Positions 33,694 through 43,333 are shown, numbered from the stretch's first letter. The stretch: 64,000 nucleotides of DNA from Gammaproteobacteria bacterium (ex Lamellibrachia satsuma) (GCA_019623805.1 CP053680.1:4132001-4196000), one strand, 5' to 3'. Notes: generated by a model not told the origin, from the sequence alone. A program made the numbers and translations.

Positions 33694-34190
33694 CTTGCCC
33701 GTCCTACGGCCAAACGGCCAAGTGTGGTGTTCGTATTGGCGTGACTCAGCGCCACGGCCAGCGCATCGGCAGCATCTTCCTGCGGGTTTTCGGCCAGCTT
33801 GAGGATGAGTTTTACCATGTGCTGAACCTGCTCCTTCTCAGCAGAGCCGGTTCCCACCACCGCCTTCTTGATACTGCGTGGGGTGTATTCGGCCACTGCC
33901 AGTCCCCGACTCACACCGGCACAGATTGCAGCGCCTCTCGCGTGACCCAGTTTCAGCGCGGATGAGGGGTTTTTCGATACGAAAACCTGCTCTACAGCCA
34001 TCACCTCAGGGCGATAGGATTCAATCACCTCACTGATCTCAGCAAATATCTGGCCCAGCCGGGGAGGAAGCTCCTTCCCTTTGAGGCGAAGTGTGCCGTG
34101 GGCGACGTGGACGGCATTGATGCCATCACTGTCGATAATGCCGAAGCCGGTCACCCTTGAGCCGGGGTCGATGCCGAGGATACGAATCAT
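33690..34190 (-). CDS. ruvC: Holliday junction resolvase RuvC
   Basis: Endonuclease of 166 residues that cleaves Holliday junctions symmetrically. The catalytic acidic residues include the first aspartate in ILGIDPG, the glutamate in VEQVF, and the C-terminal pair in EDAADALAVALSH. It starts one base before the yebC stop triplet begins on this strand, and it overlaps ruvA by four bases. Confidence 0.97.
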   Translation of the reverse strand: MIRILGIDPGSRVTGFGIIDSDGINAVHVAHGTLRLKGKELPPRLGQIFAEISEVIESYRPEVMAVEQVFVSKNPSSALKLGHARGAAICAGVSRGLAVAEYTPRSIKKAVVGTGSAEKEQVQHMVKLILKLAENPQEDAADALAVALSHANTNTTLGRLAVGRAR

Positions 34191-34937
34191 TCAGCCCAGG
34201 GCATCCAGAATTTCGTCGGAGATCTCGGCATTGGTGTAGACATTCTGCACGTCGTCCAGGTCTTCGAGCATATCGACCATGCGCAGCAGTGTGTCGGCGT
34301 CTTTCTCATCGAGGGCTGCGCCGGTGGAGGCGCTGAAGGTGACTTCAGCGTTGTCCGGCTCAAATCCCGCTGCGATCATAGCATCTTTGACTGCAGTGAA
34401 CTCCTCCGGTGTGGTCACAACATCGACTGAACCATCGTCATTTCCGATGACATCCTCAGCACCGGCTTCCAGGGCTGCTTCCATCACTGCATCCTCATCC
34501 ACACCTTCGGCATAGCTGATCACGCCCTGTTTGTTGAACATGTAGGCCACGGAACCATCGGTACCGAGATTTCCACCCAGCTTGCTGAAGGCATGGCGCA
34601 CCTCAGCCGCAGTACGGTTACGGTTGTCGGTCATGCAATCCACGATTACCGCAGTGCCACCGGGACCGTAGCCCTCATAACGAATCTCATCGTAATTCTC
34701 GCCCTCTGCCCCACCAGCGCCACGTTTTACCGCGCGCTCGATGGTGTCCTTCGGCATATTGGCGTTGAGTCCCTTGTCCACCGCCAGACGCAGTCGGGGA
34801 TTGGCGTCGATATCACCACCACCCATGCGGGCCGCTACAGTGATTTCACGAATCAGTTTGGTCCAGATCTTGCCGCGCTTTTTATCGTTGGCGGCCTTCT
34901 TATGCTTGATATTGGCCCATTTACTGTGTCCAGCCAT
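34191..34937 (-). CDS. YebC/PmpR family regulator
   Basis: Protein of 248 residues of the YebC family. It has the MAGHSKWANIKHKKAA N-terminus and the GYGPGGTAVIVDCMTDNR central motif. Members have been described as DNA-binding regulators (PmpR in Pseudomonas) and more recently as factors that relieve ribosome stalling; the role here is not decided by sequence. It is the first gene of the ruvCAB-tol transcript. Confidence 0.95.
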   Translation of the reverse strand: MAGHSKWANIKHKKAANDKKRGKIWTKLIREITVAARMGGGDIDANPRLRLAVDKGLNANMPKDTIERAVKRGAGGAEGENYDEIRYEGYGPGGTAVIVDCMTDNRNRTAAEVRHAFSKLGGNLGTDGSVAYMFNKQGVISYAEGVDEDAVMEAALEAGAEDVIGNDDGSVDVVTTPEEFTAVKDAMIAAGFEPDNAEVTFSASTGAALDEKDADTLLRMVDMLEDLDDVQNVYTNAEISDEILDALG

Positions 34938-35135
34938 GGTGACTCCCCTGAGAAGTATAAAATGGCACGAATTCTACCATTCCCCCCGCCGGGCAGAAAC
35001 CATTGAAGCAGTGATTTGCCCATAATCCTGGCGGACTCGAAAGAACCGGGCCTATCGTGGTGGAAGCCGAACTCACGCGGCGAGGCTCAGCGCCTACGGT
35101 AGTCAGTCAGAATGAAAACAAATATAGTCCGTGAT
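34938..35135 (-). other. Upstream region of yebC-ruv-tol transcript
   Basis: 198 bases. On the minus strand a TAGAAT (plus 34973-34978) about 35 bases before the yebC ATG could be a -10 box, but there is no convincing -35. A GC-rich AGGC-TCAGC-GCCT stem lies at 35083-35095. Confidence 0.35.
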
Positions 35136-37613
35136 TTACCCAGGATAATTCAGCATGCTGATATTGCTGAATTTGATCTCTGACCCGGCTACAGCATCGC
35201 CAAACAGAAAACCCTGAACCAGATCGCAGCCAAGCTCGTTAAGTAGCATTTTCTGATGCTCTGTCTCCACCCCTTCTGCGACCACATCCAGCTCCATGAT
35301 TTTCGCCAGACTGATGATGGCCGTGACGATAGCGGCCCGGTCTTTGTTGATCTCCATATTCTGCACGAAGCTGCGGTCTATCTTCAAAATATGGATGGGG
35401 AAGCGCTGCAGATGTTCTAGCGATGAATAGCCGGTTCCGAAGTCATCGATAGCAAGTTTTATCCCCATCGTCGATAGTTGAGTCAGTTGATCGATGGCCC
35501 GGTCAGTATCCTGCATGAGGCTGCTTTCCGTAATCTCCAGCATTAGATATTTAGGAGAGAGCCCCGACTGCTCCAAGGTCTCTTCGATCAATCTGACCAA
35601 CCCTGGAGTTGAGAGTTGTCTGCCAGAGAGGTTGACGGCAACATGATCGGGCACCAGCCCGGTCTCGCGCCACTGGACCATCTGTTGACAGGCCTCTTTC
35701 AGTACCCACTCGCCGACGGGAACCACCAGGCCCGTCTCCTCCAGAACAGGGAGGAAGCTGTCCGGTAACTGCATCGATCCATCCAGTTGTCTCCAGCGCA
35801 GCAGTGCCTCAACGGCTTCTACCTTCCCGCTTGTGAGATTGATCTGTGGTTGATAGCAAAGTTCAAATTCGGCGTTATCCAATGCGCGTCTCAGGCCGTG
35901 TTCAAGCCGCAGAAACTCGGTGGCGCGAATATTCATGTCCGCAGTGTAGAATTCGAACCCATTGGACTTTTTTTCCTTCGAGCGATACATGGCTGTATCG
36001 GCATGCCGAATCAGCGATTCGGCATTCTCCGCATCATCCGGGAAAATGCTAATGCCGATGCTTGTACCGGCAAAGAGTTCATAGTCATCAATCTGGAAAG
36101 GACGCTGAAACAGAGCCAGGATCTTTTCTGCCAGGGCGATGATGTCATCTGCCTTCTGAATATTCGGGATAACGAACGTGAACTCATCGCCACCAAAGCG
36201 TGCCACTGTATCCGCAGCACGCTTGGCATTCTGAAATCGCTCCGCCACTGCCTTCAGCAGACGATCTCCCACCTGATGCCCTAAAGTATCATTGATATTT
36301 TTGAATCGATCCAGATCAAGAAACATCAATGCCAGACGGCTTTTTTCCCGTGCAGCCAGCTGCAACATCTGATTAAGGCGGTCAATAAAAAGCGCCCGGT
36401 TCGGCAGTCCGGTAACCAGGTCGAAATAGGCAAGATTGTGAATCTGTTGCGCCGCAGCGTGACGTTCTGTCATATCTTGCGAAACAAAGACCATGCCTTG
36501 ATGGTGTTGGGAATGGGATAACAGGGCAGCGGACAAAAGCACCGGAACACTACTGCCGTCGTGCCGGATAAAGGTTGCATCCTCGGCATTGACATCCTCC
36601 TGTTCCAGGATGAGTTCATACCACTCCAATTGGTCGGACTTTGCCGGCAGCACCGAACTGAGGGGACTGTCCAGCAACTCATCTTCGTTGTAGCCTGTCA
36701 GATTGGAAAAAGCGCGGTTCACCCTTTTGATCATTCCCTGCCGATCCGTTACCAACAGGGCATCCTTCATGCTGAAGAGGATCTCGTCCAGATACTCTTT
36801 TGAAATGGTTGTTTTTTCGAGTTGTCGCCCCATCTTTTCCAAAGCATGGGCCAAGTCGCCAATTTCATCAGGACGCTCGATCTGACTCGATGCCCGGTAG
36901 TCGTGGGCGCCGATACGTTCGGCAAGCCTGGCAAGCTTCCCGATAGGTGAGGTGAGATGGTTCGCGACAAGGGTGGCAGCCAGAATACCTATTCCACTTA
37001 AAGCGATTCCCAACAACAAGACCGCGTAGATGTTGCGTTGACTATGGTGACTGCTGATCGATTCCAATCGCTTGTTTGATTGCGCCAGAGTTTTCTGCAT
37101 CTCCTCCAGCGAAACACCGATCAGAATGCCGCCGAGCACAACACCCTCGCTGATGAATATTGGTGTCGCCAGATCCAGATGATTGTCCTCAATCTTGCTT
37201 TTTACCGATTTTTCTTGCAGTGAATTTGCGACGATTTGATGCCCGGTTGTCTTTCCAAATCCAGGAATTGTCTCTTTGCCGTCGTGGATGATTCTGCCTT
37301 GGGCATCGTAGACCATGGCATAGACAATATCGTGCTGAGAGACTGCGGTGCGCAGCAGCGTACCAATACTTTCCATGTCCAGTTCATAGAGCGGATTGAC
37401 CAGACTTTGCGCAAGGACCTCTGCCAGGGTCTGTCCCTGGTGTTCCAACTGTTTAAAATGGACCTCCTTCAAGGCCGATGCGCTTGCGCTCTGATAGTCT
37501 TCGAAGGCCTCGTCGAACTGCAGGAAAAGTATCGTTGATACAGCCAAAACAACCCCTATGATCAGTATGAACATAATCATCGAGTATTTGCTCTGAAGGC
37601 GTGTTCCTATCAA
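35136..37613 (-). CDS. Cache-HAMP-PAS-GGDEF-EAL signalling protein
   Basis: Inner-membrane protein of 825 residues. A transmembrane helix (about 13-31), a periplasmic alpha/beta sensor that looks like a single Cache domain (about 35-188, with VYDAQGRIIHDG), a second helix (about 192-214), HAMP (about 215-268, HLTSPIGKLARLAERI), PAS (about 275-395), GGDEF (about 400-560, ARFGGDEF intact) and EAL (about 570-815, VEALLRW, DDFGTGYSS and EGVET intact). Its ATG overlaps the stop of the PhnD-like binding protein gene by four bases. It probably receives its signal from that protein or from the same ligand and converts it into a change of cyclic-di-GMP. Confidence 0.92.
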   Translation of the reverse strand: MIGTRLQSKYSMIMFILIIGVVLAVSTILFLQFDEAFEDYQSASASALKEVHFKQLEHQGQTLAEVLAQSLVNPLYELDMESIGTLLRTAVSQHDIVYAMVYDAQGRIIHDGKETIPGFGKTTGHQIVANSLQEKSVKSKIEDNHLDLATPIFISEGVVLGGILIGVSLEEMQKTLAQSNKRLESISSHHSQRNIYAVLLLGIALSGIGILAATLVANHLTSPIGKLARLAERIGAHDYRASSQIERPDEIGDLAHALEKMGRQLEKTTISKEYLDEILFSMKDALLVTDRQGMIKRVNRAFSNLTGYNEDELLDSPLSSVLPAKSDQLEWYELILEQEDVNAEDATFIRHDGSSVPVLLSAALLSHSQHHQGMVFVSQDMTERHAAAQQIHNLAYFDLVTGLPNRALFIDRLNQMLQLAAREKSRLALMFLDLDRFKNINDTLGHQVGDRLLKAVAERFQNAKRAADTVARFGGDEFTFVIPNIQKADDIIALAEKILALFQRPFQIDDYELFAGTSIGISIFPDDAENAESLIRHADTAMYRSKEKKSNGFEFYTADMNIRATEFLRLEHGLRRALDNAEFELCYQPQINLTSGKVEAVEALLRWRQLDGSMQLPDSFLPVLEETGLVVPVGEWVLKEACQQMVQWRETGLVPDHVAVNLSGRQLSTPGLVRLIEETLEQSGLSPKYLMLEITESSLMQDTDRAIDQLTQLSTMGIKLAIDDFGTGYSSLEHLQRFPIHILKIDRSFVQNMEINKDRAAIVTAIISLAKIMELDVVAEGVETEHQKMLLNELGCDLVQGFLFGDAVAGSEIKFSNISMLNYPG

Positions 37614-38536
37614 CGCAGTTTACCTGCCAATCTGTCCATCTGTTGCCTGACGACCTCCAATACGGCGTTGGTTTCGTCATCAATTTCGTCGAACCGTGCT
37701 GTACGCTGATAGGAATAAAGCACATCGCCGGCATCAGGATCACTATCAGCCTCAAGAAGAATTTTCTTGAGGCGTGCCTTGATTGCTGGATCCATGCCGG
37801 AACGAACCAATTCAAATCCTCTGGGCATTTTTTCAGCTCGATGGAAGATACGCAGATCTTTCTTGAAAGAAGGGGGGGTATGATCAGGTGTGTTCCAGTC
37901 AAGATCGTTATATGCACCGGCATCAGCAAACCCCTGATGAACCCAGGTTGCAATGTTTATCTCTCCACCTGCAAAGCCGTAACCCACCTTATCCGGCGAT
38001 GGTGTACTGCGGATGGTGTTGAGTTTTTCCGGATGCAACCCCTCCCCAAAGAGAATAGTCATAGGCACAAAAAAGGCTGTAGTCGAACCCGGGTCCTCTA
38101 AAGCAATACGTCTTCCCTGAAGATCCTTCAGAGCGTGAATACCACTCTCTTTCCGTGTAAAAAAAACCGTATGATAGCCGGGCACACCTTTTTTCCACTT
38201 CCGCAGAATGATCTCCGCACCCGCCTGATCACGAAAGGCCAGGGATGAAAAAACTGTCTCGGTCACCCAGTCGACCTTCCCTTCCCTGAGATAGCGAATC
38301 ATCTGTGCATTATTCCTAGCCATTAAAACCCGGGTATGGGTAATGCCGAGGTCCCTCATCTTTTCCCCTACATAATCGACCATCGGCTTGAGGCGGATAA
38401 AGTGTTTACGTGGGCTGTCGCTGACCTTGCCGATAACCAGTGTCTGGGCTCGGAGAGCTTTTGAACCTGAAGCGACTGCATGACCAGAGACATAGAGCAA
38501 AATCGACACTGACAGAATGCATCTGATGAGTCTCAA
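37610..38536 (-). CDS. PhnD-like periplasmic substrate-binding protein
   Basis: Secreted binding protein of 308 residues with a signal peptide (cleavage near GHAVA, about residue 22). It belongs to the phosphate/phosphite/phosphonate-binding family: LVIGKVSDSPRKHF, then LKPMVDYVGEKM, a W-V-T-E-T segment and LEDPGSTTAFFVP. No ABC permease or ATPase gene accompanies it. It is instead coupled by ATGA to a GGDEF-EAL gene and preceded after 39 bases by a phosphate-selective-type porin gene. This suggests a sensory rather than transport role (inference). The ligand is unknown. Confidence 0.85.
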   Translation of the reverse strand: MRLIRCILSVSILLYVSGHAVASGSKALRAQTLVIGKVSDSPRKHFIRLKPMVDYVGEKMRDLGITHTRVLMARNNAQMIRYLREGKVDWVTETVFSSLAFRDQAGAEIILRKWKKGVPGYHTVFFTRKESGIHALKDLQGRRIALEDPGSTTAFFVPMTILFGEGLHPEKLNTIRSTPSPDKVGYGFAGGEINIATWVHQGFADAGAYNDLDWNTPDHTPPSFKKDLRIFHRAEKMPRGFELVRSGMDPAIKARLKKILLEADSDPDAGDVLYSYQRTARFDEIDDETNAVLEVVRQQMDRLAGKLR

Positions 38537-38575
38537 TATTGATGCCCCTTTTACGTCAGATCCAGTAGATGCGCA

Positions 38576-39979
38576 TCAGAAATCATATTGGCCACGAACC
38601 TGAAAGATGTGCGGATCATCCTCTTCTCCTGCCGCATCTGGCTCGGAATTGACAACGATGTAGTTGGCCATGAATCGGATATTCGGATTGACGTACCAAT
38701 TGACCCCCGCTGTGGCATTCCACTCTCTGCCGCCTTCGATATCCTGATCGTCCAGGTCGAGATGACTGTAACGCAGCGCCATCTCCCAGGCACCGGTGCC
38801 TTCTCCCCAACCAAAGTTGCTATAGGGGGTAATGCGGCCGAAACGCCCCTGCGTGTGATCGTAGTTACGCGACTCGCCGGTGAGGAACCAACTGCCGGCA
38901 ACGTAAAAACCATGGAAATCCAGACTCTCCATGTAGTCCTCTGAATTGACATAGGTCCGAACAAACTCACCTTGCAACGAAACCGGACCATGCACCATTG
39001 CAGCCTCCACTCCGATGCTGGTGGTATGTTCCATATGCTGGATCTTGTATTTCGATTTCCTGGTTTCGTATTGATTGGTATCCAGCAGGTAGTTGTTTGA
39101 ATCCACTAAATGGGATTCCGGGTCGGTTCTGATACGAAAGACCGCCTCGTCATCCGAATCCCCTCCATAGGTGCGGGCAGTGCTGGAGAGGCCAAGATGC
39201 AAGACCCTGGTGTCGGTTGCAACCGGTGCCCAAGTGCCGCGCAGACTAGCGCCCCATCCTTCGTCGTCGAGCCGGTCATCCCCATCATCCGCACCCTCAC
39301 CAAAGATGCTGCCTGCCAGACTCCACTGACCACCATAGGTTTCGAAACCAACGCCGACATTTCGCCCCGGCGTCATGGCATTGATCAATGAGCGTTCCAT
39401 GAATGTCTGGTTGGCTGAAGCGGTCATCTCCTCCAGGCTGAATGGTGTTTTAAACAGGCCAACCTTGAAACGGCTGTCACCCAGCGTGCGATATCCAAGC
39501 CAGGCATCCTTCAAACCGACATCCTCACCGGCAAAGTCGATCTCCAGTTCGTATTCCCATGGACCGAAGAGCGTACCTTCAGCGCCAATGCGGGCGTACC
39601 GAATCTCTGCGGCGTTTCCCATATCTGTGATATCACTGTCATACCAGGCGGCATCTGCCGCTATCTGTGCAGTGAGCTGAAAACTTGATCTGCCGTCGTA
39701 GGACTCCGCCTTTACGCTGCCCCCCTGGGTGGAGACCATGACATCCACTGGTTCGGAGGTGGGTAGCGGGAGAGTTTGTTGTGCCAGCGGCTGTTTTGAG
39801 GATGGCGTGGGATCTTCTGCCGTCATGGCCGCCTTGAGTTGCTGGTGCTGGGCCTCTGTCAAGGTCCCGTTTTCCTTGAGCATGTCGATGAGCAGCAGCA
39901 TTTGTTGTGGTCCAGCCTGAGCCAAATGCGGAGATAAGACTCCTGCTAATGTGAGGACACACGCTAGCTTATTACGCAT
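38576..39979 (-). CDS. OprO/OprP-type outer-membrane porin
   Basis: Beta-barrel porin of 467 residues. A signal peptide ends at AQA (about 22). A short helical coiled-coil segment (about 25-50, LLIDMLKENGTLTEAQHQQL) is typical of the phosphate-selective porin family. The barrel (about 75-467) has alternating aromatic strands and ends in a C-terminal phenylalanine (QVRGQYDF), the outer-membrane assembly signal. With the PhnD-like protein downstream it could supply an anionic ligand to the periplasm. Selectivity for phosphate is not shown by the sequence. Confidence 0.88.
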   Translation of the reverse strand: MRNKLACVLTLAGVLSPHLAQAGPQQMLLLIDMLKENGTLTEAQHQQLKAAMTAEDPTPSSKQPLAQQTLPLPTSEPVDVMVSTQGGSVKAESYDGRSSFQLTAQIAADAAWYDSDITDMGNAAEIRYARIGAEGTLFGPWEYELEIDFAGEDVGLKDAWLGYRTLGDSRFKVGLFKTPFSLEEMTASANQTFMERSLINAMTPGRNVGVGFETYGGQWSLAGSIFGEGADDGDDRLDDEGWGASLRGTWAPVATDTRVLHLGLSSTARTYGGDSDDEAVFRIRTDPESHLVDSNNYLLDTNQYETRKSKYKIQHMEHTTSIGVEAAMVHGPVSLQGEFVRTYVNSEDYMESLDFHGFYVAGSWFLTGESRNYDHTQGRFGRITPYSNFGWGEGTGAWEMALRYSHLDLDDQDIEGGREWNATAGVNWYVNPNIRFMANYIVVNSEPDAAGEEDDPHIFQVRGQYDF

Positions 39980-40293
39980 ACAAATTTCCCAATTACGACT
40001 GACTATTTATCAGAACCAGCCCGCATAGTACATAGTTATGAAACCTCGGTACACCTGCCCGTCTTCTGCGGGAATTTACTTCTTTTATATGGCAGAACGA
40101 CTGACCAAGTGGGTGCTGCAGGTAAACACAGTAGAGCGATGACCCGGAAAAAGATCCCCGCTACAAGCAGACGGGATATAAATTGTAGGTACGATTCGCA
40201 GCAAGCTGCGGGAAATCTAACCCAGAGATTGAAGCCGCTGAGTGTGAGATGTCTGAAAGAGTGATTTTTTCTTGTTTCGAGTGGTCCCCCGCG
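39980..40293 (-). other. 314-base region upstream of the porin gene
   Basis: No credible gene. It must hold the promoter for the porin-PhnD-GGDEF unit; no Pho box is visible and I could not find a well-spaced promoter. A perfect CGCAGC-AA-GCTGCG hairpin lies at 40197-40210 and could be part of a dispersed repeat or the end of the kdsB transcript. Confidence 0.5.
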
Positions 40294-41052
40294 CTACCGG
40301 GATAGAACCTCGTCCACACGTTTCAGATCATCCTCGGTATCCACCCCGTGTCCTGCAGCCTCAATTGCCTGACTGATATGAATCTTCCCACCGTGCCAAA
40401 GCACTCTCAGCTGTTCCAGGGATTCCGCCTGTTCGAGCGGAGCGTGAGCCCAGGAGACAAACTGCTTCAGATAACCTGCACGATAGGCATAAAGGCCGAT
40501 ATGACGGCTGAATGCCACAGCGGAAGGGAGGGATTCTCTGCCTTCGAGAAACTCATCCCGGTGCCAGGGAATCGGCGCCCGGCTGAAATAGAGTGCGTAA
40601 CCTTCAATATCTGTCACGACCTTCACAATATGGGGATCGAATAGCATCTCATGGGATTCAATGGGGGCCGAGAGCGTGGTAACACCTGCCGGCTCGTGAC
40701 TCTGCATATCGGCGGCCACCTGATCGATCAACGACGCCGGCATGGTGGGCTCGTCACCCTGCAGATTCACCACGATGGTATCTGCGGCCCATTGCAGCTG
40801 CTCCACCACTTCGGCAATCCTGTCAGAACCGCTACGATGGTGCGCGGCGGTCATACAGACTTCTGCGCCAAAGGCCTTGGCCGTCTGACTGATGCGTTCA
40901 TCATCTGTTGCGATGACCACTTCGTCAGCACCACTCTCCCGGGCTCGTTCGTAGACGTGCTGGATCATGGGCCTGCCTGCAATCTTCCGCAGTGGTTTTC
41001 CCGGCAGACGAACCGATGAGTAACGTGCTGGAATGACAACTTTGAAATCCAT
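40294..41052 (-). CDS. kdsB: 3-deoxy-manno-octulosonate cytidylyltransferase
   Basis: Enzyme of 252 residues that activates Kdo with CTP to CMP-Kdo for lipopolysaccharide core synthesis. The N-terminal IPARYSSVRLPGKPL motif binds CTP. NLQGDEP holds the magnesium aspartate, and HIGLYAYR is conserved. It is the last gene of the exbBD-lpxK-Trm112-kdsB run, five bases after the small Trm112-like gene. Confidence 0.96.
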   Translation of the reverse strand: MDFKVVIPARYSSVRLPGKPLRKIAGRPMIQHVYERARESGADEVVIATDDERISQTAKAFGAEVCMTAAHHRSGSDRIAEVVEQLQWAADTIVVNLQGDEPTMPASLIDQVAADMQSHEPAGVTTLSAPIESHEMLFDPHIVKVVTDIEGYALYFSRAPIPWHRDEFLEGRESLPSAVAFSRHIGLYAYRAGYLKQFVSWAHAPLEQAESLEQLRVLWHGGKIHISQAIEAAGHGVDTEDDLKRVDEVLSR

Positions 41053-41057
41053 ATCGA

Positions 41058-41246
41058 TCAGCCCTCGGGTACCTCTTCATCCGCCGCCAGTTCGCGCGCT
41101 TCGTCCTGCAACATTACCGGAATGTCATCCCTGATCGGGAATGCCAGCCGATCAACCCTGCAGATAAGCTCTGCTGCTTTCTTATCATAGTAGAGATTGC
41201 CTTTGCAGAGCGGGCAAACAAGAATATCGAGCAGTTTATTATCCAT
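41058..41246 (-). CDS. Trm112/YcaR-like small protein
   Basis: Protein of 62 residues of the Trm112 family, always found between lpxK and kdsB in gammaproteobacteria. It has a CPLC pair and a later cysteine (ELICRVDR), so the zinc site is incomplete compared with the eukaryotic methyltransferase activator. Function in bacteria is uncertain. Its start overlaps the lpxK 3' end by eight bases. Confidence 0.92.
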   Translation of the reverse strand: MDNKLLDILVCPLCKGNLYYDKKAAELICRVDRLAFPIRDDIPVMLQDEARELAADEEVPEG

Positions 41247-42228
41247 TACACAACCTGTTGATGATTTGCGTCAGCTGTTGGATGAATCCGTCATCGAGCC
41301 TCGCGTCAGCGGGAACGTACCAGAGGCTTTTTCCCGCGAATGGTGTGCACTTTACCGCATCTTTCTCCGTCATGAGAACCGTCTTTTTTTGCAAAGGCAA
41401 AAGATCTTCTTCCACAAACGGGTGATGGTCCGGAAAGGGGTGGCGATTGATTCTCAGTCCGGCCGCTTCGAGCATGCTGAAAAAGCGTTCGGGATTACCG
41501 ATGGCGGCGACAGCTTCGATCGGCTGCCCTGTGAACTCCGACAGACTTCGCTGCTGCTCGTTGTCAGCCAACAGCCGCGCTTTTTCTCCTTCAACCCGCA
41601 TTTGAAAAGCATCGTGACGAAGTGGTTTCTCACCATTGACTACCAGCAGATCTACCTGATTGAGTCGGAATTGCCGCTCCCGGAGGGGACCGGCAGGGAG
41701 GCATAGTCCGTTGCCGAAGCCCCTTTTTCCGTCGATGACGACGATCTCTGCATCCCGTTGCAGCGCGTAGTGCTGCAAGCCATCGTCGGAGAGAATCAGG
41801 TCGCATGGATGTGCCGCTAGCAGCGCACGGGCCACGTCGGGACGATTAGGACCGGCAAAGACCGGACATCCCGAGCGACGTGCAAGCAGTACAGCCTCGT
41901 CCCCCACTTCCGACGCGCTACTATCGACCGTAACCTCACGCGGCCAGGAGTCGGCCTTGCCACCATATCCTCGGGTGATGATGCCCGGCTGCAATCCTCT
42001 GCCCTTCAACCACTCTGCGAGCCAGATGACCAGCGGAGTCTTACCGGTGCCGCCGACGGTGATATTGCCTATGATGATAACCGGAACCGATATCCGCTCA
42101 CGGCTCAGAAGACCGGTCCGATAGGCAATCCGGCGTAGCCATGACAACAGACAGAAGAGCAGGGAAAACGGCAGGAGGATCAGACTGACCGGGTTCCATC
42201 CTTCCCAGTAGTGATCGATGCTTTTCAA
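41239..42228 (-). CDS. lpxK: Tetraacyldisaccharide 4'-kinase LpxK
   Basis: Inner-membrane lipid A kinase of 329 residues. One N-terminal membrane segment (about 13-32) is followed by the P-loop GNITVGGTGKTPL (about 53-65). DDGLQH carries the metal and catalytic acidic residues. It phosphorylates the lipid A disaccharide at 4'. Its ATG overlaps the exbD stop by four bases. Confidence 0.95.
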   Translation of the reverse strand: MKSIDHYWEGWNPVSLILLPFSLLFCLLSWLRRIAYRTGLLSRERISVPVIIIGNITVGGTGKTPLVIWLAEWLKGRGLQPGIITRGYGGKADSWPREVTVDSSASEVGDEAVLLARRSGCPVFAGPNRPDVARALLAAHPCDLILSDDGLQHYALQRDAEIVVIDGKRGFGNGLCLPAGPLRERQFRLNQVDLLVVNGEKPLRHDAFQMRVEGEKARLLADNEQQRSLSEFTGQPIEAVAAIGNPERFFSMLEAAGLRINRHPFPDHHPFVEEDLLPLQKKTVLMTEKDAVKCTPFAGKSLWYVPADARLDDGFIQQLTQIINRLCNG

Positions 42229-42644
42229 GGACTCTTCGGCTTATGCGCAGCAAAAGTCATGTGCAGAAAACCGAGCTGGCTTGCTGCATCCATCACCGTC
42301 ATTACCGATTGGTGGGGCGTCTTGGCGTCCGCATTAATGATGACCGGAAGGTCTTTCTTCTCCCCTGCGGCTTTTGTGATGGCCTTTTTCAGGGTTTCGA
42401 TCTCGGTATTGATGACTTCCTGCTGATTGACGTAGAAGGTACCCGACGCATCAATGGTAATATCGAGCACATCCGCCGCTGTCTGCGCCTCTTCTCCGGC
42501 AGCTTCCGGCAGCTCAACCTCAATCTGGGTCTCCCGGTCGAAGGTGGTCGAAACCATGAAGAAGATCAGCAGCAGGAAAACCACGTCGATCAACGGCGTG
42601 ATATCGACCTCAATGGCTTTTTTTCGGTGCGGCCGCAGGTTCAC
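42225..42644 (-). CDS. exbD: ExbD/TolR family biopolymer transport protein
   Basis: Protein of 139 residues with one membrane helix (about 15-35, ITPLIDVVFLLLIFFM) that holds the conserved proton-carrying aspartate. A periplasmic domain (about 45-139) follows. With the neighbouring ExbB-like subunit it forms a proton-driven motor. TonB is not adjacent; in this genomic setting, next to lpxK, the pair is often annotated as ExbBD without a known receptor. It overlaps both neighbours by four bases. Confidence 0.93.
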   Translation of the reverse strand: MNLRPHRKKAIEVDITPLIDVVFLLLIFFMVSTTFDRETQIEVELPEAAGEEAQTAADVLDITIDASGTFYVNQQEVINTEIETLKKAITKAAGEKKDLPVIINADAKTPHQSVMTVMDAASQLGFLHMTFAAHKPKSP

Positions 42645-43261
42645 CCGGAGACCCGTTCCCGCTCACCGTGGATCACCTCCACCAGTTTCAATGCCTGCTC
42701 CTCCATGCCCAGCACCAGTTTATCGACAAGCCCGGTGAAATAGCGATGGAACATCAGACTGGGAATGGCAACGGAGAGACCGGCCGCCGTGGTTATTAGT
42801 GCTTCGGAAATGCCGCCGGCCAAAACGCCCGGATCGCCGACCCCTGCAGTCACGATGGCGCCGAACACTTTGATCATTCCAAATACTGTACCCAATAACC
42901 CCAGCAGTGGTGCAATGGAAGCGATGGTACCCAAGGTGTTGAGGTAGCGTTCAAGTTCCAGCACCACCTGACGTCCCACCTCTTCAATACTCTCTTTCAT
43001 GACCTCTTTGGAGTGGTGCCGATTCACCATGCCAGCAGCAAGGATTCGCCCGAGAGGAGAGCTTTTGCGTAATTTCTCCAGATCGGCGCGCTCTAGCTGA
43101 TTCTCATTGTGTAATTTCCAAAGTTGCTGCATCAAAATTGCAGGCATTACCCTTCTGCGGCGAAGGGACCAGAAGCGTTCCAGGACAATCGCGAGGGCAA
43201 CGATGGAACAGGCAATGATGGGAGCCATGAGCAACCCGCCCGCTTTTACAAATTCAAACAC
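42641..43261 (-). CDS. exbB: ExbB/MotA/TolQ family proton channel
   Basis: Inner-membrane protein of 206 residues with three membrane segments (about 10-30, 108-130 and 145-170). The family core is LLGLLGTVFGMIKVF and GGISEALITTAAGL. Partner of the overlapping ExbD. It is a paralogue of TolQ encoded 12 kb away, and the two sets are distinguished by their fixed neighbours. Confidence 0.93.
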   Translation of the reverse strand: MFEFVKAGGLLMAPIIACSIVALAIVLERFWSLRRRRVMPAILMQQLWKLHNENQLERADLEKLRKSSPLGRILAAGMVNRHHSKEVMKESIEEVGRQVVLELERYLNTLGTIASIAPLLGLLGTVFGMIKVFGAIVTAGVGDPGVLAGGISEALITTAAGLSVAIPSLMFHRYFTGLVDKLVLGMEEQALKLVEVIHGERERVSG

Positions 43262-43333
43262 TGTAGTCTGGACCTCTTGGGAATATACTGATAATCATAC
43301 TGTATCTGTGCATGGCTCCGAAAGGGAACGGGT

